A stretch of 64,000 nt of DNA. Source: Cotesia glomerata (taxonomy: Eukaryota; Arthropoda; Insecta; Hymenoptera; Braconidae). Positions 49,755 to 62,112 of the stretch are shown piece after piece. Below the pieces are notes generated by a model. It had not been told where the DNA came from. It saw nothing but the letters and a program-made list of their open reading frames with translations, and ran no database searches. Position numbers and translations under genes: made by a program. The DNA is taken from positions 3,286,001-3,350,000 of the forward strand of contig NC_058160.1 in the NCBI RefSeq assembly GCF_020080835.1, in the 5' to 3' direction. Numbering within the stretch: position 1 is the first letter of the stretch; each line of letters begins with the position of its first letter.

Positions 49755-52700
49755 ACGTTTTTATATTGTTATTTAAAATACAATATAAAAAATTATATTA
49801 TTTTCTAAATAATCAATTAATTTTATAACTAATTCTTAAATTAGCAACTAAATTAATTATAATTAATTATTTATTAAATAATAAATAATTTATATGCATT
49901 TAGAATTGAAAAAAAATTTTTTTGTAATGTAAATATATATTCAATATATGTAAACATATATTCAAATGTTTACACAGAAAATTTTATGTCAAACGGACAA
50001 TTATTTTCAAAGTTATACTTATACTATATATGTAGGAGCTACAAAAATTATTATTTATAAAAAAAAAACTTATTAATAAATTTTTAAGTTTTAATTATAC
50101 GTATGGCCATTTTAATATTCGATTAAAAAGCCTCTTAAAAAAAAAAGTCTATTTTTCGGTATTATAATGCACAAAGCCTCTTTAATTTAAATTTCCAAAA
50201 TTGGTTGAATAATTAAATAAAATATCAAGCAATTATTCCATCTCACATGATTGATAATTAATTTCCCTAAAAGCTTTTTAATAACTCACTGACAAAGTAA
50301 TGGATAGCTGAGATAAAATGAATGATAATAATAAAAAGAAAAAGAAAATAGATAGAGAGCAATAAATAAATCAATAGATCAGTTTATAAAATATAACTCA
50401 TCGAATAATCACTCGAATGAAATTATTCCGTGATTAATATAATGGATTCAGGGTGAGTGATTGCGAAACCGGAAGCACTCGGGTTCAGGAGTTCAAATCG
50501 TTGTCGCAGTATTAATTGTACTCGGTGCTCTTTATATAAATCCTATTTAGTATATTATGTCCTCGTCATTCTCCCTCCAGACAATATTAAATCGGTATTA
50601 ATTATCATTAATAATTAACCGAGCGTTAACAGAGAAAAATAGCTAAGGTAATATATAGATAATAATAACTTAAAATATATTCGGCGCCTCAGTTACTACC
50701 CGTTCATTCTCAACTTCTCTTCCTCATTCCGACCAATTATTTAAATCTATTTAACATCGATTCTCGATGCCAAATTCAAATACGGTCGCTTAATTTTTTT
50801 CAATCGGTATTATCAAATTCTTCAATAATTTTCGTTGAATAATTATTTAATTTAATTATATATAATTTATAATATAATATTATTTATCTCTTTTGACCTG
50901 CCTCGATTGACGCACTAGTGATTACGATGGCAATCTCAAGATAATCCGTATCTGTGTATTTTTCCTCAAGATTATTTTTTGCTAATCACTTATAAATATT
51001 CAAATTAACATAAATATTTAAATATAATATAATATTATTTTTGCCGTACTGAGTTATTTAAATAGAAGGTGACTACTCTGTCAATAAGCGGATTAAACAC
51101 TTGCATACATTAACATTGAGTATGTGCATACTAATTCACAACATCATCGAGTTTGATATCGCATGCCTGTACACGTGTCAATGAGAGTAGTAAAAGTCAT
51201 TCTAGCAAACAAACAAAAAAAATTATTGTAAATAATTACATTTAAAAATATTAAAAATACTCGATAACAAAGACTATTAAATTGTTGTCTTCTATACATA
51301 AAAAAAAAACATTACTATACATTTATCACTGATTACAATTTATCAACTGTTTTTTCTTCACTTCTTATTTCTCATTTAGCTTTATTGAACCATTTATTTT
51401 TATATGAATCAGCGAGTATATAGATAACTCTGGTACTCTATATATGTATACCCGCGCTTCAGATAAGATTTAATAAACCGTTTACCTTATTTATCTTTTT
51501 TTTTTTTCTTTTTAATTTCTTTCATTATTTTATAATATTACTATCACTATTACTGATTTATTTATTAACGCTTTTTGATTCACATTTATTCTCGGTTATG
51601 CTTTACGGAGTAAACAGTTGCAGAAAAAATCTAAAAATAATTCCAGCTCATGACTTTTAAATAAATTTAACATTTTTATCTGATATCATTTATGTTTTGT
51701 GTTGACAATATTTAAATAAAATATCTATGAGAATATTTATTTTTTAAAAATAACTTTGGAGTAAGAAATTATTAATTTATCAACTTTAATAATTTTTCAT
51801 TTTTTTTACGCTTATGTTTTGAGTTTTAAAATTTTAAGACACTTTTTTATAATTATAAAGCTTAATATTTTTTAGTAAAATTAAAAATTAATTTTAGATA
51901 AATATTATAACTCCAAAATATTAAAAAAAAAAATTTTAACAATAAAAAACTAATTTTTTTACAAATTAATATTTAAAAAAAAAATTATAAAATTTTAAAA
52001 ATAAAAAATTTTTTCAAGTAAAATTTTTTAAAAATTAATCACACTAAAAATTAAAATTCTAATGACTTAATAAAATACAACTATAAATAAACAAATAAAA
52101 AAATTTTTTTATAAATTAATATTTAAAAAAAAAAGAATCATAAAATTTTAAAAATAAAAAATTTTTTCAAGTAAAATTTTTAAAAAATTAATCACAATAA
52201 AAATTAAAATTCTGATGACTTAATAAAATACAACTATAAATAAATAAATAAAAAAATTTTCTTAAAAAAAATTAATTTTTTTATAAATTGATATTTAAAA
52301 AAAAAAAAATTTTTTTAAAATTAATCATACTAACAATAAAAATTCTGATGACTTAATAAAATACAACTATAAATAAATAAATAAATAATTATCAATTAAA
52401 ACAGAAGGGAGAATCCCGAGTAGATGCAGAAGCAGAGTAGAGGCAGAGTGCAGTATTAGCAAGTTGCTGGAAAGTGAGTCACGCATGAGGACTCTACAGC
52501 TACACTACACACATAACAAGAACTAAACCGTGACTGGGGATTCCCCCACTCGGTTATCTCGCTCCTATCCGTGTACTCTACTCCAGCTCGAGCTACCAGA
52601 CTACACATTTACTTATTCATTCTATGCAATACCCCACTCATACATCACACATTACTCCAAACTGCTGGTACACAAACATTGACAATTTTTTATTATTATT

Positions 52701-53965
52701 TCTTAAATATAGTTACGCGTGGCGAAGTGGTGGCTAATTCGCGATCATTATATTAGATTACTACATTGTGTGTCCATGTGCTCTACTAATACTCACGAGA
52801 CTAATAACTAATACAGAGTGTACTGTACACATATGTACGATTGATAATCGGATAATAGAACGTATGAATAAGTATGTAATATAAAGGCGAGTCGAGTGAT
52901 TAGGTCACGCACCTCTATACTACCCGTCTGTACAAGAGACCCTAAGGCGCTAAATGTTACAAATATTTCCTTTTTTTTTTCTTATCTTGTTTTTTTAAAT
53001 TAGTATCAATTTTTATCTGCTGATTTGTCATTACTTATTTTGTAATTGTACATAACCAGTGTATTTAAAATAAACTCTTATTTTTTTTTTTTTTTTTTTT
53101 TCTATATATATTATGTCTTTCATAGTATAGATAAATATGATGATTTCTCTTTCATGACACGAGAAAATATTTTCACAAATTCCCCGTGTTTTAAATTAAA
53201 GAATTAGGTCAGAGTATGGAGGTGAAAGTAGGCAAATTTCAGAGGGACGTACACACAATTTAGTACATACATATAATAAATACATGAAGAAGTTAACGGT
53301 GTCGAAATTCCCGAGACACGGGTACATGGAGATTTTTAAAAATTAATATGTATATGTTTTTTACGAAAGCAACGATAAATTTTTTCGGTTAATTTGTGGC
53401 CCGAGAGAGGGTGAATTTAAAATAGTACAGCAACTGGTTTTAACTATATACGATTGTGATGCTAATGTACTGGAAGAGTATGATGATAAAAATTAGTTTT
53501 ATATATATTTATATATATTATTATATATATCCTGGATGGCAGTTATCCTGTCTTTACTGTGAGTTTCTATACGGGTATGGGTTATTCACTTACGCTTAGA
53601 ATTCCCGGTGAATGGATGAGGATGACAGATGGATACGCTTCAACAATATCGCGATTTTAAATTCACGGTGGAGGAACAGGCGAACAGAGTTGAGAAGAGG
53701 ATAAAGATTATGATTCAGGTCACTCAAAGGTGACGTTTTAACGCGTGAATCTACTGTCAGTTTCTGCCGGGAATAAATGTTATTATTATTTTTATTTTTT
53801 ATCAATCTTAATTGGTAAAAATTTTCAAAAAATAATTTTTTTTAATCTTTCATATTTTAAAATCCGCAATAATAATAATAATAATAATAATTATTATTAT
53901 TATTGGGTGACGACTGAACACTAATTTCAAAATTCCCTGACTTTTCCCTGACCAAAAATAAAATT

Positions 53966-54722
53966 CCCGGAAAAAAGTAAGCTATAATAGTCTATTTATA
54001 ATAAGTGATGATCAACTGTTAAAAATTACCATTTCAAACAGTAAAATCGTGATTTTACTATTCACTATATAATATTTACCATTTAAACGTTACAATTTAC
54101 TCTTTACATGGAAGAAAATACTATTCCAAACAGTAATATTCACTATGTAAATGTCTAAAATATTAAAGTATAATAATTAAGAATTCAGACTTTGATATTT
54201 ATCATTTCGTACCTAAAAAATGATCTTATGATATGTAAAAAGTATAAAATAAAGTTAGTAAATTTCTAATATAAGCAACGTCAATATTTACAAAGTAAAA
54301 TGGTAAATTTTAAACGCAACGCTAAAAATCAAACTGTAATTATTGACTTGCTTGGACTGGTAAAATGTATATTTTAAAAGTAGAAATTTTACTGTTTCAA
54401 ATGTTAAATTTTCCCAGAGTGAGATCCCCTTTCCTTCTCTTTCATCTGAGCTCCCCTTCTCTTCATAATATGGACTATATATTGAAATGGCAATTTTTAC
54501 TGTTTGAAACTGTAATTTTTAAAGATGAAAGAGTCATTATTTACTATAGTGACAACTACTAATCACTTATTTTGGATATTAAATTATAAATTGTGGCTTT
54601 TATACTTTCTACATTAAGTTCTTTAATATTTATATTTTTGCCACCCCGATGTCCGCTTTACTGTTTGAAACTATAAAAATTAACCGGAATTCGAGTAAAT
54701 ATTACAGTTTACATTTTCCGTG
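53966..54722. mobile_element. CACGG-type element, copy 2
   Basis: This is highly similar over its length to 47375-48135, including GTAAAATCGTGATTTTACTATTCAC and GACTTGCTTGGACTGGTAAAATG segments. The left end is slightly altered (CCCGGAAAAAAGTAAGCT) and the right end is CATTTTCCGTG. It is embedded in DNA with repeated TTCCCTGACTTTTCCCTGAC motifs (about 53930-53960 and 55180-55250), which may be a second, older host element. Confidence 0.85.
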
Positions 54723-57231
54723 CAGAACCTACAAAAAAATAATTGTTTTTCAAATATTCGTTATAATTGCAAATTATTTTAAAAATAATTTTTGTATGCT
54801 AGAATTCATATCTAATATCCAGAATTGGGTAAAAATTTGGAACTATAAATTATGTTATACTTTTTTACAGATTTTCAACTATTCAAAAAAGATCAGTTTC
54901 TTTTGATTTAATGTTTATAACTTATGAAAATACAATAATTGATATTATTATTATCATTAATCATTGAGAAGTTATACTTCTTTTTTATTATCAATAATCC
55001 ATACATTTAGTTTTTTTAATATTATTGATCACAAAAAAGAAGAAATATAAATTAAGAAATTAAATAACATCAATTAATATTAAACATTATCTACAGTACG
55101 ATTTTTAGAATGGTATAAAATTAATTTATTATTTCTACAGCATTCTAATTTATTTTTTAAAATAAACTAGAAACTTCCCTGACCCAAGTTAAAACTCCCT
55201 GACTTTTCATTGACTATTCCAGAAATTTCAAATTCCCTGACATTTCCAGGTTTTCCAGGTCAATCGCCACTCTGTATTAGTGACATTAATAAATGATTAC
55301 TGATAAGAGTGTATTTTCCAATTTTTATCAATAAGAAATTCCTAATCCAATTTTTTATTGATATTAATACTTCAAATCATTATCTTTAAAAGTATAATAT
55401 ATATATAAAAAATGATAGTTATCAAAAAAATAATGTACATATTTAACCGCTAATAAATGAATTGACAATAAAAAAAAATCTAAATTTTTAAAATAGTACC
55501 CGCATTTGTGTTACGACGATTAAAATATCTTATCGAAGAATTTGTTACAAGGGAATTCCGCGTTGAAATAACCATATTATTTACTTTTTTAAAAACCGAC
55601 ACCGACATGACAGAGTTTTATTATTTTTCCTGAACTCGGAACACGAAGTATCCAAAAATAAAATACGTAAATACGGACATCTATCCGGGCATGACAGACA
55701 ACTAATTTAATCCGTTGGCGTAAAAATAAATCAGTGGAATCCATACCGGAGGAAACTCGTAGTCGTTCATTCGGTCGAAGGTACATTTTGGCTCGAGCTA
55801 ACAATAAAGACAGAATAAAAAAAAAAACTGAGCTTAAAAGAGATACCAGCGTATTTTACTCTACCTCTACTCTCTTCTCTTATTTTTTTTTTTTCTTTTT
55901 TTATTTATCTCCGAGTAAGAAGCGAAAAGTTAACTCGAGAATACCCACGGATAGGACACAGAAGATAGAGAATGAAAGAGCCTGAGTAAGTGGAGTAGTC
56001 CACCGGGTGGGAGGGAATGTAAAAGACAGATCAAAAAGAGTGGCCAGAGGACTCTTGAATATCAGCGCGTGGGGTGTTTGAGGTTGTCGACGTCACAACA
56101 TAGCCAGGTCTACTCTTAGCTTTACTCTTTAGTTTTATATTACTCAGTACAGAGTATAGCACTAGGACAGTTAGTAGTGTAAGTGTGTTGTATTATATAG
56201 GTTTGGCTCCGTTCTATATAACCCAACACTTTGAATTATACTTGTAGAGTATTGCACCAGAGAGCAGAGGAGGTGCACAAACAGTACAGCAGAGTAAAGC
56301 CCCGACGATGAACCAGAACCAGAGGAGGAAAGGAAGCAACGGCAGTTTGTCCCAACTTATTCGAGTAGGATAAGGAGAGTAGCCGCGGGGGCTCATGGTT
56401 CACCTGTCGTCATGGCAACACCGCTTTAGCCGCTCACTTGTTACTCCATCTGCTTACCCAGTGCAGGGTTCTCTCTTACTCTTACTCCGATTATATCGTA
56501 CCGGGTATGCCTACAAGCCTACAAGCTACGAGTACGTATAGACGCTGGATCGGAGTTAGTAGAGGATAGGACCGTCGTCTATATAATAGTCGTCGGCCTA
56601 CACTCAGCCTCCAACTTATATTCTATTCCAGCATCCAGCCCATCGGCACTCACGCAGTTCACAGCACACCATCCAGCATCCGTCCGATTAAACCTACAAT
56701 GTAATCTAATGTATAGTAATGTAATGGGATAAATCCTACTCAATCCACCTATCCTGTACAAACAGTTATGCGCTCCATGTCGCCAGACTACTTTCAGTTG
56801 ACGCACACACCCGTATCACGTAATACCATCCATCTACATCTACATCTACCTTACTTCCCATTCCCTCCTCATATTATATCGTCCGAGTCTATTGCTTTAG
56901 TCTAGTACAGCCCATACAACATGTCCACTCCTAGCAGTGTGGTATTATACTATTATAATTATTATTATAATTATAATAACAACAGCTAGTCAAGTAAAGG
57001 GGATTCCCCCATTTTACTAGTCTTGCGTTCACTGCCAGCGTATAAATTCGTCACTCATTCTTGTTTTGTTTACTCACACAAATATTTTTTCTCTTTTTGA
57101 TAATTATTATTATTGAAACTCACCTAAAATAATAGTTTAAAAATAAATAGATTTTTTTTACGTAATTTAATGATACAGAAAATAGCAATAAAATTTTTTT
57201 TAAGTTTGGAGTTTTTTTTTTAATATATAAA

Positions 57232-57830
57232 CAGAAAGAATAAGATGACACTGGATATCATCCCAGATTATATTGAGTGAAAAAAATTTTAGATAGTAGC
57301 TAGACAAATCCAGATATCACTCAGTATAATCTGGATTTTTTTATGAAAATTAAGTTAGCCATCTAAAAATTTTTAGAATTTTTTTTGTATTGAAAAAATT
57401 AGAAAAAAATTTCATTTGTAAAAAACTTGAAAAACTGTAAGTGCAATTTTTAAAAAATATTTTTTTGTTCTAATTTAATTACTTAAAAAAAATTAAAAAA
57501 TTAAAAACGTCGGCTAACTTTAGTATTATATTTTTTTATGAAAATAAAGTTAGCCGACATGTAAAAATTTTTATGATTTTTTTCATTAAATAATTATTAC
57601 AAAAAAATGAAAAAATAATTGTTTCATTTGTTAAAAACTTCAAAAACTATGTGCAATTTAAAAAAAATTTTCTTTAGTAATAATTTAATAAATTAAGCAA
57701 AATAAAAAAATCAAAAATGTCGGCTATTTATTGTTATTATTTTTTAGTTACTACCTGAAATTTTTTTTCACCACAGATATCACTGAGTATAATCTGGGAT
57801 GATATCCAGTGTCATTTTATTCTTTCCGTA
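57232..57830. mobile_element. ACACTGGATAT MITE copy 2 with nested GTTAGCC elements
   Basis: The outer element has the ends seen at 37571-37808: AGAATAAGATGACACTGGATAT on the left and ATATCCAGTGTCATTTTATTCTTT on the right. Its centre, just after AATCTGGATTTTTTT (about 57340), is interrupted by two GTTAGCC-type MITE sequences up to about 57730. The insertion accounts for the size difference (about 600 versus 238 bp). Confidence 0.8.
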
Positions 57831-57938
57831 TAACAAAATAAAAAAAATTTTTTTCAAGTCTATTTTTATCATAAAATATTTCATAAATTCCTATAACTGC
57901 TGCATAAAATACATTAGACGATTATTATATCAACTTAC

Positions 57939-58240
57939 CCAGCGCTATGTCAATCTGTTTGCTATGCAAATCTCGTGGAAGCGAAGCCCAGTAGTCCAAC
58001 AGCAGACCCGGCACAATTGCTCCCACTTACACAACTAACCGTAGAAATATTATCACAAACAGCACTACTACCACTACCGGTGTAAAGTGGTAATGAAACT
58101 GCCGGCGAGGATGATTCTGATGCTGGCTCTGATGAGGATTTCTGCCGAGTTGCCTCGATAATACCTTTTACAATCGACACACTTGACGCGCAGTTAGTCA
58201 TTGCCCGTATACATTTACAGTGTACACTTACACTATTAAA
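57939..58240 (-). other. shn: Probable shn leader exon with upstream ORF
   Basis: The exon ends at the strong donor GCTGG|GTAAGTTG (GT at 57938-57937). A 79-codon open frame starts at ATG 58201 and stops at 57962, entirely within it; its Ser-rich product has no known domain. In the frame that would enter coding exon 1, a TAA at about 58024 is followed by an open stretch through the donor that reads GLLLDYWASLPRDLHSKQI and contains no ATG. Two readings fit. The exon may be untranslated leader, with translation starting at 49427. Or a further splice near 58020 may make the last part coding. The 5' boundary is not determined. Confidence 0.5.
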
Positions 58241-60332
58241 TCCTGTTAAATTAAATGGTCAGTTGGGTTGGGGTCCAGCCTTAACTCCTTAAATCCTGGT
58301 GCAGTTTCTCAGTGGATCCCCTGCTGCGTCAGTAGACGCTCCGTATGGTATAAAAACAAATTCCAATTATCAGTATGATATTTTCCAGGAAGTCGTGAGT
58401 AACTCCTACAAAAATTTACAGTACAGTTGTTAACTATTGGAGGATTGACACGTGAAGACTACACTCACTGCTGTTACAATATATACTGTATACTGTACAG
58501 ACTTTAAATGTGACTGGAGTGTCTAGCCTTGACGTCACTGGCGCCTAATTGGTTTGCGCACTTTTACTCAACACAGCCGTCGTACTTAACCGTAGTAATA
58601 GTAACTAACTAACAAGTAAAAACTTAAAACCAAGGCTAAGCCCACTATTATATACACTTTTATCTTTTCTTATCCTCCAGAGAGTTTCGTTCCTTCCTTT
58701 TAATTCTCTGCAATGCAAAATAAAAGGTATTAAAGTTTAGGTATAAGTATACCCAGTCAAAATCCTATTGTAATGTTGTCATACCTGGGTCCGGAAGAGC
58801 AAATTACTTTTAAATCGTCCGTTTTAATTACACACGCACTTTATCCAGGAAGAACTGTCACTAAAATTTTTTTTTTTCACTTCCACTCAAGCAAATCTTC
58901 TTTTGGTATTCCTTGCATCTGGATAACAAAAAATAATAATACTAAAGTTAGCCGACATTTTCAATTTTTTAATTATTTTTTATTTATTAAATAATGACTA
59001 AAAAATATTTCTTAAAAAATTGCACTGATAGTTTTTCAAGTTTTTTACAAGTGAAATTTTTTATTTTCTTTTTGTAATAATTTTTCAATAAAAAAATTTC
59101 TGAAAATTTTTAGATGGCTAACTTAATTTTCATCAAAAAATATCCATTTATATAACTGTATATTACTACTACTGTTAATAAAAACAATAATAATAATAAT
59201 TAATAAATAAATTATTACAAAGCAGATTAATAAGAAGAAAGAGAGGGCGAGAGCGGGTGGGTATCCCGGAGATCGCTCGCACGTGACGTCAGCGGCAGAG
59301 AATCGCGCCACTCAACGATTGTTTACACTCATGCGTCATTTCTGCGAAGGCGCCCGAATTCCGTTAGCGGCAACCTTGAGAGTCATTACCACGCGTTTAC
59401 TTATGCAAGTATTTATTTTACCCAATACTATTTTGTTATTGCAAACAATTGTCGCAAACATAAATAATAAAATTACATTTATATTTTCCTTGATATTTAA
59501 GAATTTCTCTCAGCTCACAAAAAAATTATCCAGGCACAGTAATAACAGTACTCACGAGTAACACTTAAAAAAAAAATCAAGATTAACAATAACAATAATA
59601 ATAAAAAAAAAAAAAAATATCAACGCATCGTGGCGCGTTGTATTGTTGTGATTGCGTAATTGTGGTGCGCGACACTGGCGAGATGTTGTTGCTGCTGCTG
59701 TTGGCAGCCAGACTGTATGCACGGGGTGTCTGTGGGTCGTGGGTGAGCGCGCAGTCGGCTCTTTACTTCCCCACCGCTGTTAAACTTATCCTTTTCCGTC
59801 TCGTTCTTTCTTCAGGAGAGTCTCCGGTCTACACTCTGCTATACTCTGACTCCGAGTAGTTTCCGTCTGCCTGTGCCTGCTAAAGTAGTGGTAAGTATTT
59901 TGTTGGTAGTAGCATATAATATATACATATACATATACATACTATATATTATATACTATGTATTACATACTAAGTATATAGTATATAGTAAGTTTACTCA
60001 CAGCTCAGAGTTTCTCCTTGGGGTATCATATAGGTACAGCTTGGTTGTCTCGCACACATATATTAATATATACATAGCAAGTGTAAGTGTGTAGCAGCCG
60101 ACTGTGAAAGGCCGAGGCCCGATGATGTGCCGGGTGCCGCTGACGAGGATCAACGACGATGTTGCGCGCGAGCGATGCGCCGTCTGGCGTGACTGGCGAC
60201 AGTCTGCCGCGTTCCGAGAACCACGAGGTGATTCCGTGTATCGAACGCAAACAGGCTCCGACTAAACTACTCTCATTCTCTCTCGCTTTTTCTTCTTTCT
60301 TCTTTATCTCTTTCTCTCTTCTCGCTTGTACT
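58241..60332 (-). promoter_or_regulatory. Upstream region of shn with CRE sites and GC-rich blocks
   Basis: Perfect TGACGTCA palindromes lie at 58530-58537 and 59284-59291. A GC- and CpG-rich block at about 60090-60270 is open on the minus strand but has no recognised product; it could be an alternative first exon or promoter. A GTTAGCC-type MITE sits at about 58940-59135. Promoter function is inferred from position and composition. Confidence 0.4.
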
Positions 60333-62112
60333 ACACAGAAAAAAAGGTTCACTTGAGCCGAGAAAATATTTTTCTTTCTAATTATTTTCTTGAGCAAAAA
60401 CAAATTTTTTTTTGACACAAGAAATTTCACTTATTCCAACAAAATTAATTCTCTTGCTTTAAGAAATACGTATCTTGATCCAAGAAAATTTATTCAAGTC
60501 AAGAAAATCTTGTTGTTTTGAGAAAATTCAGCCTCTTGCTCCAAAAAATTTAGTTCTTGATAGAAGTAAATTTTCTTGTCTTGAGAAAATTTCTCTATTG
60601 CTCCAAAAAATTAAATATAAAGATAGAAGTAAATTTTCATTAATATTTTTATTGATTAACATGTCAAATGGGAAAATCAAATAATATTGAATCATTTTTT
60701 TTCATTCCATATGTATAATTTCACGCTAAAATAATATAAAATGAGTATCAAATATTCAAGAGAAAAATTTTCTCGAGGTGAGAAAATTTTTTTCTCAGCT
60801 GACGTAGGTGACGCTGCTTCCCTAAAGTATCTAAAAATCTTGATCAAATATAAAAATTTATTGTATCAAGTATTTATGAAAATTTGAATTAAGAAAAAAT
60901 CACTTCCATTAAGAATAGAATTTCTCGAAAAATTTTTAATTCGGCCAACACAACTTCGGTCTTCCTTCAGGCACCCGACAAATTTTCTTGAGCCAAGAAT
61001 TTTGTTCTCCAGTCAAGAAACTTTTCTTTCTGTGTGTAAATATGTACATTCTTCTTGTTTTGAGAAAATTTAGCCTCTTGCTCCAACAAATTTAGTTCCT
61101 GATAGAAGTAAATTTTCTTGTCTTGAGAAAATTTCTCTCTTGCTCCAAAAAATTAAATATAAAGATAGAAGTAAATTTTCATTAATATTTTTATTGATTA
61201 ACATGTCAATTGGGAAGATCAAATAATATTGAATCATTTTTTTTCATTCAATATGTATAATTGCACGCTAAAATAATATAAAATGGGTATCAAATATTCA
61301 AGAGAAAAATTTTCTCGAGGTGAGAAAATTTTTTTCTCAGCTGAAGTAGGCGCTGCTTCCCTAAAGTATCTAAAAATCTTGATCAATTATAAAAATTTAT
61401 TGAATCAAGTATTTATGATCATTTTAATTAAAAAAAAATCACTTCCATTAAGAATAGAATTTCTCGAAAAATTTTGACTTCGGCCAACACAACTTCGATC
61501 TTCCTTTAGGCACCCAAAAATTTTCTTGAGCCAAGAATTTTGTTCTCCAGTCAAGAAAGTTTTCTTTCTGTGTATAAATATGTACATTCTTCTTGTTTTG
61601 AGAAAATTTAGCCTCTTGCTCCAACAAATTTAGTTCTTGATAGAAGTAAATTTTCTTGTCTTGAGAAAATTTCTCTCTTGCTCCAAAAAATTAAATATAA
61701 AGATAGAAGTAAATTTTCATTAATATTTTTATTGATTAACATGTCAAATGGGAAAATCAAATAATATTGAATCATTTTTTTTCATTCAATATGTATAATT
61801 GCACGCTAAAATAATATAAAATGGGTATCAAATATTCAAGAGAAAAATTTTCTCGAGGTGAGAAAATTTTTTTCTCAGCTGAAGTAAACGCTGCTTCCCT
61901 AAAGTATCTAAAAATCTTGATCAAATATAAAAATTTATTGTATCAAGTATTTATGATAATTTGAATTAAGAAAAAATTACTTCCACCAAGAATAGAATTT
62001 CTCGAAAAATTTTTACTTCGGCCAACACAACTTCGGTCTTCCTTCAGACACCCGACAAATTTTCTTGAGCCAAGAATTTTGCTCTCCAGTCAAGAAACTT
62101 TTTTTTCTGTGT
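60333..62112. mobile_element. TIR element with internal triplication, unit about 540 bp
   Basis: The outer ends are ACACAGAAAAAAAGG (60333) and TTTTTTCTGTGT (ends 62112). Inside, a unit beginning GTTTTGAGAAAATT(C/T)AGCC occurs at 60515, 61057 and 61595 (offsets 542 and 538). Each unit contains TATTCAAGAGAAAAATTTTCTCGAGGTGAG and ends in TTCTTTCTGTGT. Short open frames inside are not conserved in length and are probably meaningless. It is related by its termini to 8684-8900. Confidence 0.8.

Larger units (their letters stand above)
49445..57938. other. Probable first intron of shn (8.5 kb)
   Basis: This lies between the acceptor of coding exon 1 and the leader-exon donor. It holds AAT microsatellites (about 49500-49755), a three-copy 130-190 bp tandem repeat (about 51990-52380, each unit with AATGACTTAATAAAATACAACTATAAATAAA-like sequence), a CACGG element and a nested MITE. 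GC-richer blocks lie at 52400-52960 and 55900-57060; these could be internal enhancers or promoters. No further coding exon was recognised. Confidence 0.55.

Noticed and set aside
50450..50520. Possible tRNA or SINE B box (GGAGTTCAAATCG)
   Set aside because: No T-arm pairing, D-arm or anticodon stem could be formed around it.
60026..60430. 134-codon minus-strand frame upstream of shn
   Set aside because: The N-terminal half comes from the ACACAG-ended transposon and A-rich runs. The GC-rich part is open but has no recognised domain, so it is kept only as promoter-like DNA.
61283..61477. 64-codon frame inside the triplicated element
   Set aside because: The matching frames in the other two units are broken, so there is no sign of protein-level constraint.
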